From: Micromonospora sp. M71_S20
GTDB lineage: Bacteria; Actinomycetota; Actinomycetes; Mycobacteriales; Micromonosporaceae
Length of the DNA stretch: 64,000 bases
Direction: 5' to 3'
NCBI RefSeq assembly: GCF_003664255.1
Contig: NZ_RCCV01000001.1
Coordinates: 1,488,001 to 1,552,000, forward strand
The position numbers and the translations under genes were made by a program. The notes beneath the pieces are model-generated. The model did not search any database. It was given only the letters and a program-made list of their open reading frames with translations, and had not been told where the DNA came from. Positions within the stretch are counted from its first letter, which is position 1. Each line of letters opens with the position of its first letter. Shown here in pieces: positions 8,284 through 16,926 of the stretch.

Positions 8284-10068
8284 ATGTGCGGACTTGCGGG
8301 AGAGTTCCGCCGTGACGGTTCACGCGCCGACGTGGCGGCGGTGGAGCGCATGGCGGCCACGATGAGCGACCGGGGGCCCGACGACAGCGGCGTCTGGGCC
8401 CAGGGCCCGACGGCCCTCGGACACCGACGCCTGAAGATCATCGACCTCTCCGCCGCGAGCGGGCAACCGCTGGTCGACCCCGGTGCGGGGCTGACCGGCG
8501 TCTTCAACGGGTGCATCTACAACTACCGCGAGCTGCGCGAGGAACTCCAGGCCAAGGGCCACCGGTTCTTCTCCTCCGGCGACAGCGAGGTCGTGCTCAA
8601 GGCGTACGCCGAGTGGGGGCTCGACTTCGTCGACCACCTGATCGGCATGTTCGCCGTGGCGATCAGCGAACGGGACACGGGCCGGTTGGTGCTGGCCCGG
8701 GACCGGCTCGGCATCAAGCCGCTCTACCTGGCCGAGACGCCCGGCGCGGTGCGCTTCGCCAGCACCCTGCCCGCGCTACTGGCCGGGGGCGGGATCGACA
8801 CGGGCATCGACCCGGTCGCGCTCGCGCACTACCTGAGCTTCCACAGCATCGTGCCGCCGCCGCGCACCATCCTGCGCGGCGTCACCAAGCTGCCCCCGGC
8901 GACCGTACGGGTCTACGAGGCGGACGGCCGCACGTCCGAGCGGGTCTACTGGGATCCGGCCTTCACCCGCTGCGCCGAGCGGGCCGGCTGGTCCGAGAAG
9001 GACTGGCAGGACGCCCTGCTGGAGTCGCTGACCACCGCCGTCCGCCGGCGGATGGTCGCCGACGTGCCGGTCGGCGTGCTGCTCTCCGGCGGCCTGGACT
9101 CCAGCCTGGTGGTCGCCCTGCTCGCCGGTGAGGGCCAGCGCGGGCTCTCCACCTTCTCCATCGGCTTCGACGCGGTCGGCGGCCGGGAGGGCGACGAGTT
9201 CCGCTACTCCGACCTCGTCGCGAAGACGTTCGACACCGACCACCATCAGATCCGGGTGGCCGCCGCCGACCTGGTGCCGCCGCTGGAGGCGGCCGTCGCC
9301 GCCATGTCCGAGCCGATGGTCAGCCACGACTGCGTGGCGTTCTACCTGCTCAGCGAGGTGGTGTCGCAGCACGTCAAGGTCGTCCAGTCCGGCCAGGGCG
9401 CGGACGAGATCCTCGGCGGCTACCACTGGTACCCGCCGCTCGCCCGGGTCGGCCGGGACGGGGCGCTCGACACGTACGCCGGGGCCTTCTTCGACCGGGA
9501 CGCGGCCGGGCTGGCCCGGGTGCTGAACCCGGCCTGGCTGACCGAGGGCGACCCGGCGCGGGAGTTCGTGGCCGCGCACCTGGGCCGGGCCGGGGCCGAG
9601 ACCGCCGTCGACGCCGGCCTGCGCATCGACACCCAGGTCATGCTGACCGACGACCCGGTCAAGCGGGTGGACAACATGACGATGGCGCACGGGCTGGAGG
9701 CCCGGGTGCCGTTCCTCGACCACGAGTTCGTCGAGCTGGCCGCGAGCTGCCCGCCGGAGCTGAAGCTGGCGCAGGGCGGCAAGGGGGTGCTCAAGGAGAT
9801 CGGCCGCCGGGTGCTGCCGCACGAGGTCATCGACCGGCCGAAGGGCTACTTCCCCGTGCCCGGCCTCACCCACCTGGAGGGCAAGCTCCTCGACCGGGTA
9901 CGCGACGCGCTCTCCGCGCCCGAGGCCCGCCGCCGCGACCTGTTCCGCGCCGACTACGTCGACGCCCTGCTCGCCGATCCGAACGCCGAACTGACCCCGT
10001 TGAACGGAAACAAGCTGTGGCAACTCGGACTCCTGGAAATGTGGCTCCAGAGCCACGGAATCGACTGA
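8284..10068 (+). CDS. asnO: N-acetylglutaminylglutamine amidotransferase (asparagine-synthase-like)
   Basis: This is the first gene of the NAGGN osmoprotectant operon. The 594-residue product has an N-terminal class II glutaminase domain starting MCGLAGEF, with C2 as nucleophile, and a C-terminal Asn-synthase domain with the pyrophosphate loop LLSGGLDSS. It amidates the dipeptide N-acetylglutaminylglutamine to N-acetylglutaminylglutamine amide. I start it at the ATG before CGLAG because the cysteine must be exposed after Met removal; the frame is open 30 codons further upstream. The next two genes are the expected partners, which separates it from ordinary AsnB and from lasso-peptide cyclases. 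Only 2 nt separate it from the second gene. Confidence 0.9.
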   Translation: MCGLAGEFRRDGSRADVAAVERMAATMSDRGPDDSGVWAQGPTALGHRRLKIIDLSAASGQPLVDPGAGLTGVFNGCIYNYRELREELQAKGHRFFSSGDSEVVLKAYAEWGLDFVDHLIGMFAVAISERDTGRLVLARDRLGIKPLYLAETPGAVRFASTLPALLAGGGIDTGIDPVALAHYLSFHSIVPPPRTILRGVTKLPPATVRVYEADGRTSERVYWDPAFTRCAERAGWSEKDWQDALLESLTTAVRRRMVADVPVGVLLSGGLDSSLVVALLAGEGQRGLSTFSIGFDAVGGREGDEFRYSDLVAKTFDTDHHQIRVAAADLVPPLEAAVAAMSEPMVSHDCVAFYLLSEVVSQHVKVVQSGQGADEILGGYHWYPPLARVGRDGALDTYAGAFFDRDAAGLARVLNPAWLTEGDPAREFVAAHLGRAGAETAVDAGLRIDTQVMLTDDPVKRVDNMTMAHGLEARVPFLDHEFVELAASCPPELKLAQGGKGVLKEIGRRVLPHEVIDRPKGYFPVPGLTHLEGKLLDRVRDALSAPEARRRDLFRADYVDALLADPNAELTPLNGNKLWQLGLLEMWLQSHGID

Positions 10069-10070
10069 CC

Positions 10071-11885
10071 GTGACCGACACCCTGGCGACAGGAGCGGCC
10101 CGGACCGACCGGTCGCGCAACGGCCGGCGACGGGAGCGGGTGGGCCCCGGCGGCGATCCGATGGCACCGGAGCCGGCGGAGCCGCCGACCCGGGAGGGCG
10201 ACACCGACGTGGTGCTGGACTGCGGCTGGGGGCGGCTCGTCTTCGGGCAGACCTTCGCCGATCAGGCCGCCGTCGCCGCCGTGCTGCGCTCCGAGGCCGC
10301 CGGTTCGCGGGACATCTGCATCTACCTGCGCGACCCGCACGTGCTGGTGTCCCGGCTGCCCGACGAGCTGTTCATCGATCCGTCGCTGACCTACCGGCTG
10401 CCGCTCGGCGGCGACCGGCCGACCGGTGACGGCGACGTGCCGGGGCTGACCATCCGCCCGCTGGCCGACGCCGCCGACGCGGACGCGGTGAACCGGATCT
10501 ACGCCCGCAACGGCATGGTCACCGCCGGAGTGGACGTGCTCGTCGACAACGCGCGCACCGACCGCTTCCTGCACCTGCTCGCCGAGGACGCCACCGGCGA
10601 GATCGTCGGCACCATCACCGGCGTCGACCACGTCGCGGTCTTCGACGACCCGGAGAACGGCGCCAGCCTGTGGTGCCTCACCGTCGACTTCAACACCGCG
10701 CCGCCGGGCACCGGCCAGGCGCTGATCACCGCGCTGGCCGCCCGGCTGGTCGAGCGGGGCCGGGCGTACGTGGACCTGTCCGTGCTCGCCGAGAACGCCG
10801 GGGCGATCCGCCTCTACGAGCGGCTCGGCTTCTACCGGACGTCGACGCTCTGCGTGAAGCGGAAGAACCCGATCAACGAGCGGCTCTTCCTGCCCGCCAC
10901 GCCGCAGGGGTACGACCAGCTCAACCCGTACGCGAGGATCGTCGCCGACGAGGCGATGCGGCGCGGCATCCGGGTGGAGGTCACCGACCCGGCCTGGGGT
11001 GAGCTGCGGCTGAGCAGCGGCGGGCGGACCGTGCTGACCCGCGAGTCGCTGTCGGAGCTGACCTCGGCGGTGGCGATGAGCCGCTGCGACGACAAGCGGG
11101 TGACCCGCCGCATCCTCACCGAGGCGGGGCTGTCGGTGCCGCGCGGCCGGACCGCCACCGGCGACGACAGCGACACCGCCTTCCTCGCCGAGGTCGGCCG
11201 GGTGGTGGTGAAGCCGGCGCGCGGCGAGCAGGGCAACGGCATCACGGTGGGCGTACGGACTCCCGAGGCGCTGGCCGCCGCCGTCGAGCTGGCCGCCCGG
11301 TTCTGCCCGGACGTGCTGATCGAGGAGATGCGCGCCGGCGAGGACCTGCGCGTCGTCGTCATCGACCACGAGGTGGTGGCCGCCGCGGTCCGGCGGCCCG
11401 CCTCGATCACCGGCGACGGCGTGCACGACATCGCCGAGCTGATCGAGCGGCAGAGCCGTCGCCGGGCCGCCGCCACCGGTGGCGAGTCCCGGATCCCGCT
11501 CGACGACATGACCCGCGACGTGCTCGCCGAGGCCGGCCACGAGCTGCACGACGTGCTGCCCGAGGGGCAGGTGCTGGCCGTACGCCGGACCGCGAACCTG
11601 CACACCGGCGGCACCATCCACGACGTCACCGCCGAGCTGCACCCGGCGATCGCCGAGGCGTGCGTGGCGGCCAGCCGGGCGCTGGACATCCCGGTCACCG
11701 GGCTGGACCTGCTGGTCGGCGCCCCGCACCGGCCGGAGCACGTGTTCATCGAGGCCAACGAGCGGCCCGGCCTGGCCAACCACGAGCCGCAGCCGACCGC
11801 CGAGCGCTTCGTGGACCTGCTCTTCCCCGGCACCCGGGCGCCGCAGCGGCTCTGGACCCCGGCCGGCCCGGGAGGTGCCGCGTGA
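10071..11885 (+). CDS. ngg: N-acetylglutaminylglutamine synthetase (GNAT + ATP-grasp fusion)
   Basis: The second NAGGN gene encodes about 604 residues. An N-terminal GNAT acetyltransferase domain has its acetyl-CoA region near PGTGQALITALAARLVERG, and a C-terminal ATP-grasp ligase has VVVKPARGEQGNGITVG and the metal-binding end FIEANERPG. It acetylates glutamine and ligates a second glutamine to give the dipeptide. The GTG at 10071 starts 2 nt after the previous stop; a later ATG at 10161 is possible because the first ~40 residues are low-complexity. The 3' end overlaps the next gene by 4 nt (GTGA), indicating translational coupling. Confidence 0.9.
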   Translation: MTDTLATGAARTDRSRNGRRRERVGPGGDPMAPEPAEPPTREGDTDVVLDCGWGRLVFGQTFADQAAVAAVLRSEAAGSRDICIYLRDPHVLVSRLPDELFIDPSLTYRLPLGGDRPTGDGDVPGLTIRPLADAADADAVNRIYARNGMVTAGVDVLVDNARTDRFLHLLAEDATGEIVGTITGVDHVAVFDDPENGASLWCLTVDFNTAPPGTGQALITALAARLVERGRAYVDLSVLAENAGAIRLYERLGFYRTSTLCVKRKNPINERLFLPATPQGYDQLNPYARIVADEAMRRGIRVEVTDPAWGELRLSSGGRTVLTRESLSELTSAVAMSRCDDKRVTRRILTEAGLSVPRGRTATGDDSDTAFLAEVGRVVVKPARGEQGNGITVGVRTPEALAAAVELAARFCPDVLIEEMRAGEDLRVVVIDHEVVAAAVRRPASITGDGVHDIAELIERQSRRRAAATGGESRIPLDDMTRDVLAEAGHELHDVLPEGQVLAVRRTANLHTGGTIHDVTAELHPAIAEACVAASRALDIPVTGLDLLVGAPHRPEHVFIEANERPGLANHEPQPTAERFVDLLFPGTRAPQRLWTPAGPGGAA

Positions 11886-13066
11886 GCCCGAGGCCCCTGG
11901 AGATCGACCTGGACTACCTGCGCCAGGTGCTGGTGGAGCTGCTGGAGATCCCGAGCCCGTCGGGGCGTACGGACCACGTGCAGCAGTACGTCGGCGAGCG
12001 GCTCTCCGCGCTCGGCATCCCCTCCACGCTGACCCGGCGCGGCGCGCTGAGCGCCTGCCTGCCCGGCCCCCGCTCGACGGGCGCGGACCGGGCGATCGTG
12101 GTGCACACCGACACCATCGGCGGCATGGTGAAGCGGCTGAAGGAGAACGGCCGGCTGGAGCTGAAGACGATCGGTACGCACAGCGCCCGGTTCGCCGAGG
12201 GCGCGCACGTGCGGATCTTCACCGACGACCTGGAGCGGGTGATCACCGGCCAGGTGCTGCCGTTGAAGGCCAGCGGCCACCGCTACAACGACGACGTGGA
12301 CCTCCAGGGCGTCGGCTGGCAGCACGTCGAGGTCCGGGTGGACGAGCCGGTCGAGGACATCGCCGGGCTGCGTGCCCTCGGCATCGACGCGGGCGACTTC
12401 GTGGCGTTCCTGCCGAACCCGACGATCACCCCCAGCGGGTACGTCAAGTCCCGCCACCTGGACGACAAGGCCGGCGTGGCGGCGGTCCTCACCGCGCTCA
12501 AGGCGATGGTCGACGCCGGCGTACGCCCGGCGGTGACCGCGCACCTGCTGGTCACCGTGACCGAGGAGATCGGGCACGGGGCGTCGCACGGGCTCGACCC
12601 CGACGTGGCGGAGATCGTCTCCGTGGACGCGGCGGTCGTCGCGCCCGGCCAGCAGTCCCGCGAGGACGCGGCCACGCTGGCGATGGGCGACGGGGTCGGG
12701 CCGTTCGACTACCACCTGACCCGCAACCTGGCCTCGATCGCCGCCGAGCACGGGGTGGACCTGGTCCGCGACGTCTTCGAGTACTACCGCTCGGACGTGG
12801 CGGCGGCCGTGGAGGCCGGCGCGCACGCCCGGGTGGCGCTGCTCGGCTTCGGCGTGGACGCCACCCACGGGCACGAGCGCACCCACCTGGAGGGCCTGCG
12901 CCAGCTCACCCAGCTGCTCTGCCTCTACCTCCAGAGCGACCTGGTCTTCCCCGAGTGGGACGCCGAGCCGGAGGGCGACCTGGCCGACTTCCCATCCCTG
13001 GCTGTTCAGCCGGCGAGCGAGGAGGGCCCGCGCGAGGGGCCGATCGGCATCGCCGAGAACCCCTGA
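11882..13066 (+). CDS. M42 family peptidase of the NAGGN osmoprotectant system
   Basis: The third gene of the trio encodes a 394-residue M42-type zinc aminopeptidase relative. The metal-ligand regions are visible as VVHTDTIGG, LDDKAGVAAVL and TVTEEIGHG, with a late HGHERTH. This subfamily is found consistently beside the NAGGN synthetase and amidotransferase. It probably hydrolyses the dipeptide amide or a precursor, but I know of no firm activity. The GTG start overlaps the stop of the synthetase. The last ~35 residues are an acidic tail. Confidence 0.87.
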   Translation: MSPRPLEIDLDYLRQVLVELLEIPSPSGRTDHVQQYVGERLSALGIPSTLTRRGALSACLPGPRSTGADRAIVVHTDTIGGMVKRLKENGRLELKTIGTHSARFAEGAHVRIFTDDLERVITGQVLPLKASGHRYNDDVDLQGVGWQHVEVRVDEPVEDIAGLRALGIDAGDFVAFLPNPTITPSGYVKSRHLDDKAGVAAVLTALKAMVDAGVRPAVTAHLLVTVTEEIGHGASHGLDPDVAEIVSVDAAVVAPGQQSREDAATLAMGDGVGPFDYHLTRNLASIAAEHGVDLVRDVFEYYRSDVAAAVEAGAHARVALLGFGVDATHGHERTHLEGLRQLTQLLCLYLQSDLVFPEWDAEPEGDLADFPSLAVQPASEEGPREGPIGIAENP

Positions 13067-13168
13067 CCGCCGGCCCGCTGTTCCCGGACGCCGTGTGATC
13101 GAAATCCGTTGCCCGGAACGCGAGGGCTGGATAGCGTGGCGGTACACGGGAAAGGAGGTGGTCCAGAC

Positions 13169-13207
13169 TTGTATAGCAATCGGACTCGTGAGGTGGCTGT
13201 CCGCTAG
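13169..13207 (+). CDS. 12-codon leader-peptide-like ORF with near-complete anti-SD match
   Basis: A TTG-initiated frame encodes LYSNRTREVAVR and a TAG stop. It is preceded at 13151-13166 by AAAGGAGGTGGTCCAG, which matches the complement of the 16S rRNA 3' end over about 14 nt with one mismatch, far stronger than any other ribosome-binding site in the window. Reading continues in the same frame upstream as GKGGGPD, so the true start is uncertain. It lies in the 350-bp gap between the NAGGN operon and rnz, followed by hairpins. A role as a leader peptide that couples ribosome movement to folding of the downstream RNA is my inference. Confidence 0.5.
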   Translation: MYSNRTREVAVR

Positions 13208-13210
13208 CCG

Positions 13211-13366
13211 CTGTCCTCGACAGTAAACTCGTCCGCCGCGAGGCGGGCACAGCACCATCGTCGAGACCGTGTGGCAGCGGTGCGGCGAAACCACGACAGC
13301 CACCCGACCCCCGGGGTGCCGGCCCAGTCCAGCCGGCCCGTGCGCGAGCACGGAAGCCCCGGGGGT
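13211..13366 (+). promoter_or_regulatory. Structured leader RNA candidate upstream of rnz
   Basis: Several stems follow the small ORF. CTGTC/GACAG forms a hairpin at 13211-13223 and CCGCC/GGCGG closes on a GCGA loop near 13232-13246. The largest element is 13307-13366: a 10-bp outer stem (ACCCCCGGGG with CCCCGGGGGT) encloses a 5-bp hairpin (13318-13337) and a 6-bp hairpin CCGTGC-GCGA-GCACGG (13338-13353), so it can draw as a three-way junction. GC-rich DNA forms stems easily, so conservation must be tested. No known riboswitch class is recognised. Confidence 0.4.
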
Positions 13367-13417
13367 CGACCCTTTCCGCAGGCCGGGTGGTCGACGCAGC
13401 CGGAGGTCACCGTGTCG

Positions 13418-14341
13418 ATGCGCGAGCTGGTGGTGCTCGGGACGGCCAGCCAGGCCCCCACCCGGCAGCGCAACCACAACGGGTACGTGCTGCGCTGGGA
13501 CGACGAGGTGATCCTCTTCGACCCGGGCGAGGGCAGCCAGCGGCAGCTCCTGCACACCACGGTCACCGCCACCGACCTGACCCGGATCTGCGTCACCCAC
13601 TTCCACGGCGACCACTGCCTCGGCCTGCCCGGCACCATCCAGCGGCTCTCGCTGGACCGGGTGCCGCATCCGGTGGCGGTGCACTTCCCGGCCGGCGGCG
13701 CGGAGTACTTCGCGCGCCTGCGGCACGCCTCCAGCTTCCACGAGACCGCCGAGCTGCGCGTCGAGCCGATCGACGCCGACGGGCAGCGGATCGCGCTGGG
13801 CGTCGGCACGCTGGAGGCCCGCCGGCTGCGGCACCCGATCGAGACGTACGGCTACCGGCTCGTCGAGCCGGACGGCTGCCGGATGCTGCCGGAGCGGCTG
13901 GCCGCGTACGGCATCGCCGGGCCGGCGGTCGGGGAGCTGATCCGCGTCGGCCACCTCGACGTCGGCGGGCGCCGCGTCACCCGCGAGGAGGTGAGCGTGC
14001 CCCGGCCCGGGCAGTGCTTCGCCTTCGTCATGGACACCGGCCTCTGCGACGGGGTGTACGCCCTCGCCGAGCACGCCGACCTGCTGGTCATCGAGTCGAC
14101 GTTCCTCGACTCGGAGGCCGCGCTGGCCGCCGAGGTCGGCCACCTCACGGCGGGCCAGGCCGCGCGGGTGGCGGCCGAGTCGGGCGTACGCCGGCTCGTG
14201 CTCACCCACTTCTCCCAGCGGTACGCCGACCCGCGCCGCTTCGCCGACGAGGCCCGCGCGCACTTCGACGGCGACCTGGTGATCGCCGAGGACCTGACGA
14301 CCGTGCAGGTCCCGCCCCGGCGGGTAGCCTCGGCCGGGTGA
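13418..14341 (+). CDS. rnz: Ribonuclease Z (tRNA 3'-processing endonuclease)
   Basis: RNase Z removes 3' trailers from tRNA precursors. The 307-residue product is a metallo-beta-lactamase with the zinc motif THFHGDH (H61, H63, D65, H66), a PGEGSQRQL segment near residues 36-44, and the late AxDTGxC ([10 protein letters not shown]) and LTHFSQRY motifs. I chose the ATG at 13418; GGAGGT lies 10 nt upstream. A GTG two codons earlier (13412) is an alternative with too short a spacing. It overlaps the following GNAT gene by 4 nt. Confidence 0.9.
   Translation: MRELVVLGTASQAPTRQRNHNGYVLRWDDEVILFDPGEGSQRQLLHTTVTATDLTRICVTHFHGDHCLGLPGTIQRLSLDRVPHPVAVHFPAGGAEYFARLRHASSFHETAELRVEPIDADGQRIALGVGTLEARRLRHPIETYGYRLVEPDGCRMLPERLAAYGIAGPAVGELIRVGHLDVGGRRVTREEVSVPRPGQCFAFVMDTGLCDGVYALAEHADLLVIESTFLDSEAALAAEVGHLTAGQAARVAAESGVRRLVLTHFSQRYADPRRFADEARAHFDGDLVIAEDLTTVQVPPRRVASAG
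14325..14330 (+). promoter_or_regulatory. -10 box inside rnz for a leaderless GNAT transcript
   Basis: TAGCCT lies 7 nt before the GTG of the downstream GNAT gene, inside the last codons of rnz. The GNAT may therefore have its own leaderless transcript as well as read-through from rnz. Confidence 0.4.
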
Positions 14342-14847
14342 CGGTCACCCTGCGCGCCGCCACCGTCGACGACCTGATGGCGGTGGGCGCGCTGCACCAG
14401 CGTTCCCGGGTCGCCGCCTACGCGGCCTTCCTGCCGGCGCAGGCGCTGGCCGACCCGACGCCGGAGGCGATGGGCGCGTACTGGACCGAGCGGTGGACGT
14501 GGGAGCGGGACGAGCACCGGATGACCGTGGTCGAGCGCGACGGCCGGCTGGTCGGCTTCAGCTACCTCGGCCCGGACGACGAGGGCGACCCGGCGACCGG
14601 CCTGCTCAACGCCATCCACCTCGAACCCGCCGAACGCGGGCGGGGCACCGGCCGCGCCCTGATGGTCGACGCGCTGGACGCCATGCGCGCCCGTGGCTGG
14701 TCCCGCGCGGTGCTCTGGGTGCTGCGGGACAACGCGCACGCCCGGGGCTTCTACGAGCGCGGCGGCTGGACCTTCACGGGCACCGAACGCGACGAACACA
14801 TCGGCCCGGCGGTCGTGCCCCAGCTCCGGTACGCCCGCCGGCTCTGA
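14338..14847 (+). CDS. GNAT family N-acetyltransferase
   Basis: A 169-residue GNAT protein with the acetyl-CoA binding stretch [20 protein letters not shown] and the motif B region [19 protein letters not shown]. The N-terminus, [21 protein letters not shown], is a normal GNAT beginning. The acceptor is unknown. The GTG start overlaps the rnz stop (GTGA), so it is translationally coupled to rnz and may also use its own leaderless promoter. A strong hairpin follows. Confidence 0.82.
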   Translation: MTVTLRAATVDDLMAVGALHQRSRVAAYAAFLPAQALADPTPEAMGAYWTERWTWERDEHRMTVVERDGRLVGFSYLGPDDEGDPATGLLNAIHLEPAERGRGTGRALMVDALDAMRARGWSRAVLWVLRDNAHARGFYERGGWTFTGTERDEHIGPAVVPQLRYARRL

Positions 14848-14922
14848 GCGCCGCCGTGCCCGCCGTCCGGCGCGGGCGCGGCGGCGCCACAGGCCGGTGC
14901 GCATCGGTGAGCCGGGCACGGG

Positions 14923-14956
14923 CGAGGGCCCTCCCCCCGCCGGGAGAGGGCCCTCG
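14923..14956. terminator. Bidirectional terminator between GNAT gene and cystathionine beta-synthase
   Basis: A stem of about 15 bp (CGAGGGCCCTC arm with its complement, one mismatch, short loop) lies between convergent genes. Confidence 0.8.
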
Positions 14957-14973
14957 TGCGAACGTCGTCCGGG

Positions 14974-16344
14974 TCAGCGGGCGCCGAGGTGGGCCAGCAG
15001 GTCCTGCCGGGTGAGGACGCCCTTCGGCTTGCCGTCGACCAGCACCAGGGCGGCGTCGGACTTCTCCAGCAGGCCGACCGCCTCGCTCACCGGCTGCCCG
15101 CCGCCGATCATCGGCAGCGGCTCGGCCATGTGCCGCTCGATGGTGTCGTGCAGGTGCGCCTGGCCGGTGAAGAGCGCGTCGAGCAGGTCCTTCTCGGCGA
15201 TCGAGCCGGCCACCTCGCCGGTCACCACCGGAGGCTCCGCCTTGAGCACCGGAAGCTGCGAGACGCCGTACTCGCGCATGTAGTCGATCGCGTCGCGGAC
15301 CGTCTCCGTCGGGTGCACGTGCACCAGCTCGGGCAGGCCGCCCGGCTTGCCCGAGAGCGCGTCGGCGACCGTCGGCTCCGTGCCCGAGTTGTCCAGGAAG
15401 CCGTACCGGGCCATCCAGGTGTCGTTGAAGATCTTGGACAGGTAGCCCTTGCCGCTGTCCGGCAGCAGCACCACGACCACGTCGTCCGGGCCGGCCTCGC
15501 GGGCCACCTCCAGGGCGGCCACCACGGCCATCCCGCAGGAGCCGCCGACCAGCAGCCCCTCCTCGCGGGCCAGCCGCCGGGTCATCTCGAAGGACGCCTT
15601 GTCGGAGACCTCGATGATCTCGTCGGCGACACCCTGGTCGTACGTCTCCGGCCAGAAGTCCTCACCGACGCCCTCGACCAGGTACGGCCGGCCGGTGCCG
15701 CCGGAGTAGACGGAGCCCTCCGGGTCGGCGCCGACGACCTTGACCCGGCCCTCCGACGCCTCCTTCAGGTAGCGCCCGATGCCGGAGATGGTGCCGCCGG
15801 TGCCGACGCCCGCCACGAAGTGGGTGATTTCGCCCCCGGTCTGCTCCCACAGCTCGGGGCCGGTCGTCTCGTAGTGCGAGCGCGGGTTGGCCGGGTTGCT
15901 GTACTGGTTGGGCTTCCACGCCCCGGGGATCTCCCGGGCCAGCCGGTCGGAGACGTTGTAGTAGGAGCGCGGGTCCTCGGGGGCCACGGCGGTCGGGCAG
16001 ACCACCACCTCCGCCCCGTACGCGCGCAGCACGTCCTGCTTGTCCTGGCTGACCTTGTCGGGGCAGACGAAGACGCACTTGTAGCCCCGCAGCTGCGCCA
16101 CCAGCGCCAGCCCGACGCCGGTGTTGCCGCTGGTCGGCTCGACGATCGTGCCGCCCGGCTGGAGGATGCCCGCCTTCTCCGCGTCCTCCACCATCCGCAG
16201 CGCGATCCGGTCCTTCACCGAGCCGCCCGGGTTGAGGTACTCCACCTTCGCCAGCACGGTGGCCTGGATCCCGGCCGTGACGTTGCGCAGCCGTACCAGC
16301 GGGGTGTTGCCGATCATCTCGACGACGTTGTCGTAGTACCGCAC
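14974..16344 (-). CDS. cbs: Cystathionine beta-synthase
   Basis: A 456-residue PLP enzyme that condenses serine with homocysteine to cystathionine. The PLP lysine is in YLNPGGSVKDRIAL, the Asn/Ser loop is EPTSGNTGVGLAL, and the phosphate cradle is GVGTGGTISGIG. Two CBS domains fill about residues 330-456 (ETVRDAIDYMREYGVSQLPVL, then PMIGGGQPVSEAVGLLEKSDAALVL), which separates it from CysK. CBS domains often sense adenosyl compounds, but the ligand here is not shown. I chose the GTG at 16342-16344, giving VRYYDNVVEMIGNTPLVRL; a GGAGGAGAAGG block lies upstream. It pairs functionally with the cystathionine gamma-synthase gene at 4.5-5.6 kb. Confidence 0.92.
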   Translation of the reverse strand: MRYYDNVVEMIGNTPLVRLRNVTAGIQATVLAKVEYLNPGGSVKDRIALRMVEDAEKAGILQPGGTIVEPTSGNTGVGLALVAQLRGYKCVFVCPDKVSQDKQDVLRAYGAEVVVCPTAVAPEDPRSYYNVSDRLAREIPGAWKPNQYSNPANPRSHYETTGPELWEQTGGEITHFVAGVGTGGTISGIGRYLKEASEGRVKVVGADPEGSVYSGGTGRPYLVEGVGEDFWPETYDQGVADEIIEVSDKASFEMTRRLAREEGLLVGGSCGMAVVAALEVAREAGPDDVVVVLLPDSGKGYLSKIFNDTWMARYGFLDNSGTEPTVADALSGKPGGLPELVHVHPTETVRDAIDYMREYGVSQLPVLKAEPPVVTGEVAGSIAEKDLLDALFTGQAHLHDTIERHMAEPLPMIGGGQPVSEAVGLLEKSDAALVLVDGKPKGVLTRQDLLAHLGAR

Positions 16345-16421
16345 CTCGTTGTGCCCTTCTCCTCCGGCGCCGCCGGCGGCGGCCGGGCAGACGTCTTCTC
16401 GACGCCCCAGGGTACGTGGGT

Positions 16422-16778
16422 TCAGGACGCCACGTGCCCGGGGATCACCGAGCTGCGCCGGGCCTCCCACTCCAGGAACCGCTCGGTCTCGGCCAGCACG
16501 CTGCCGGCCAGCCAGGTCACCATGACCGCGTCGTCGGCCAGCCCGAAGATCGCCAGCGGGATCTCGGGAATCAGGTCGACCGGCGAGACGATGTACGCCG
16601 TCGCCGCGGTCATCAGGGCCAGCCGCAGGCCGCCGTCGTACTCCCCCCGGGCGGTGGCCCGGATCATCCGGGGCAGCGCGCCCAGCCGTGCCCCGATCGA
16701 CGGCCCGCCCCGCGACCCGGCCGCGAGCGCCCGGGCCAGCGCGCTGAACGCCGCGCTTCGCTTCAATGTCTTCCCCAT
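16422..16778 (-). CDS. DUF1232 (YkvA-like) membrane protein
   Basis: A 118-residue protein with the DUF1232 signature: LALMTAATAYIVSPVDLIPEIPLAIFGLADD, one hydrophobic helix followed by the conserved SPVDLIPD-type motif. It is probably membrane-associated; no function is known for the family. The ATG at 16778 is supported by GGAGAGG about 8 nt upstream, and the open frame upstream of it is not coding-like. It is 77 bp upstream of cystathionine beta-synthase on the same strand and divergent from the SGNH gene. Confidence 0.82.
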   Translation of the reverse strand: MGKTLKRSAAFSALARALAAGSRGGPSIGARLGALPRMIRATARGEYDGGLRLALMTAATAYIVSPVDLIPEIPLAIFGLADDAVMVTWLAGSVLAETERFLEWEARRSSVIPGHVAS

Positions 16779-16914
16779 GTTCGGCCCCTCTCCACGTGCC
16801 AGGGTGACGCGCCCGCGCAACCGTCCCCCGGTCACCCGTACTGGTACCCAGGACCGTCGCCTTCCAGGCACCCGCGAGCCGACACGACGACAGCGGCGTG
16901 TCGTGCCGGCGCGA

Positions 16915-16920
16915 TAATCT
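16915..16920 (+). promoter_or_regulatory. -10 box of a leaderless promoter for the SGNH hydrolase pair
   Basis: TAATCT lies 6 nt before the ATG at 16927 in a locally A/T-rich patch, with no ribosome-binding site. Confidence 0.6.
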
Positions 16921-16926
16921 CGCTGT

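Noticed and set aside
8284..10068. Reading the Asn-synthase-like gene as a lasso-peptide cyclase or as primary asparagine synthetase
   Set aside because: The two genes that follow are the specific NAGGN partners and there is no precursor peptide or leader peptidase gene.
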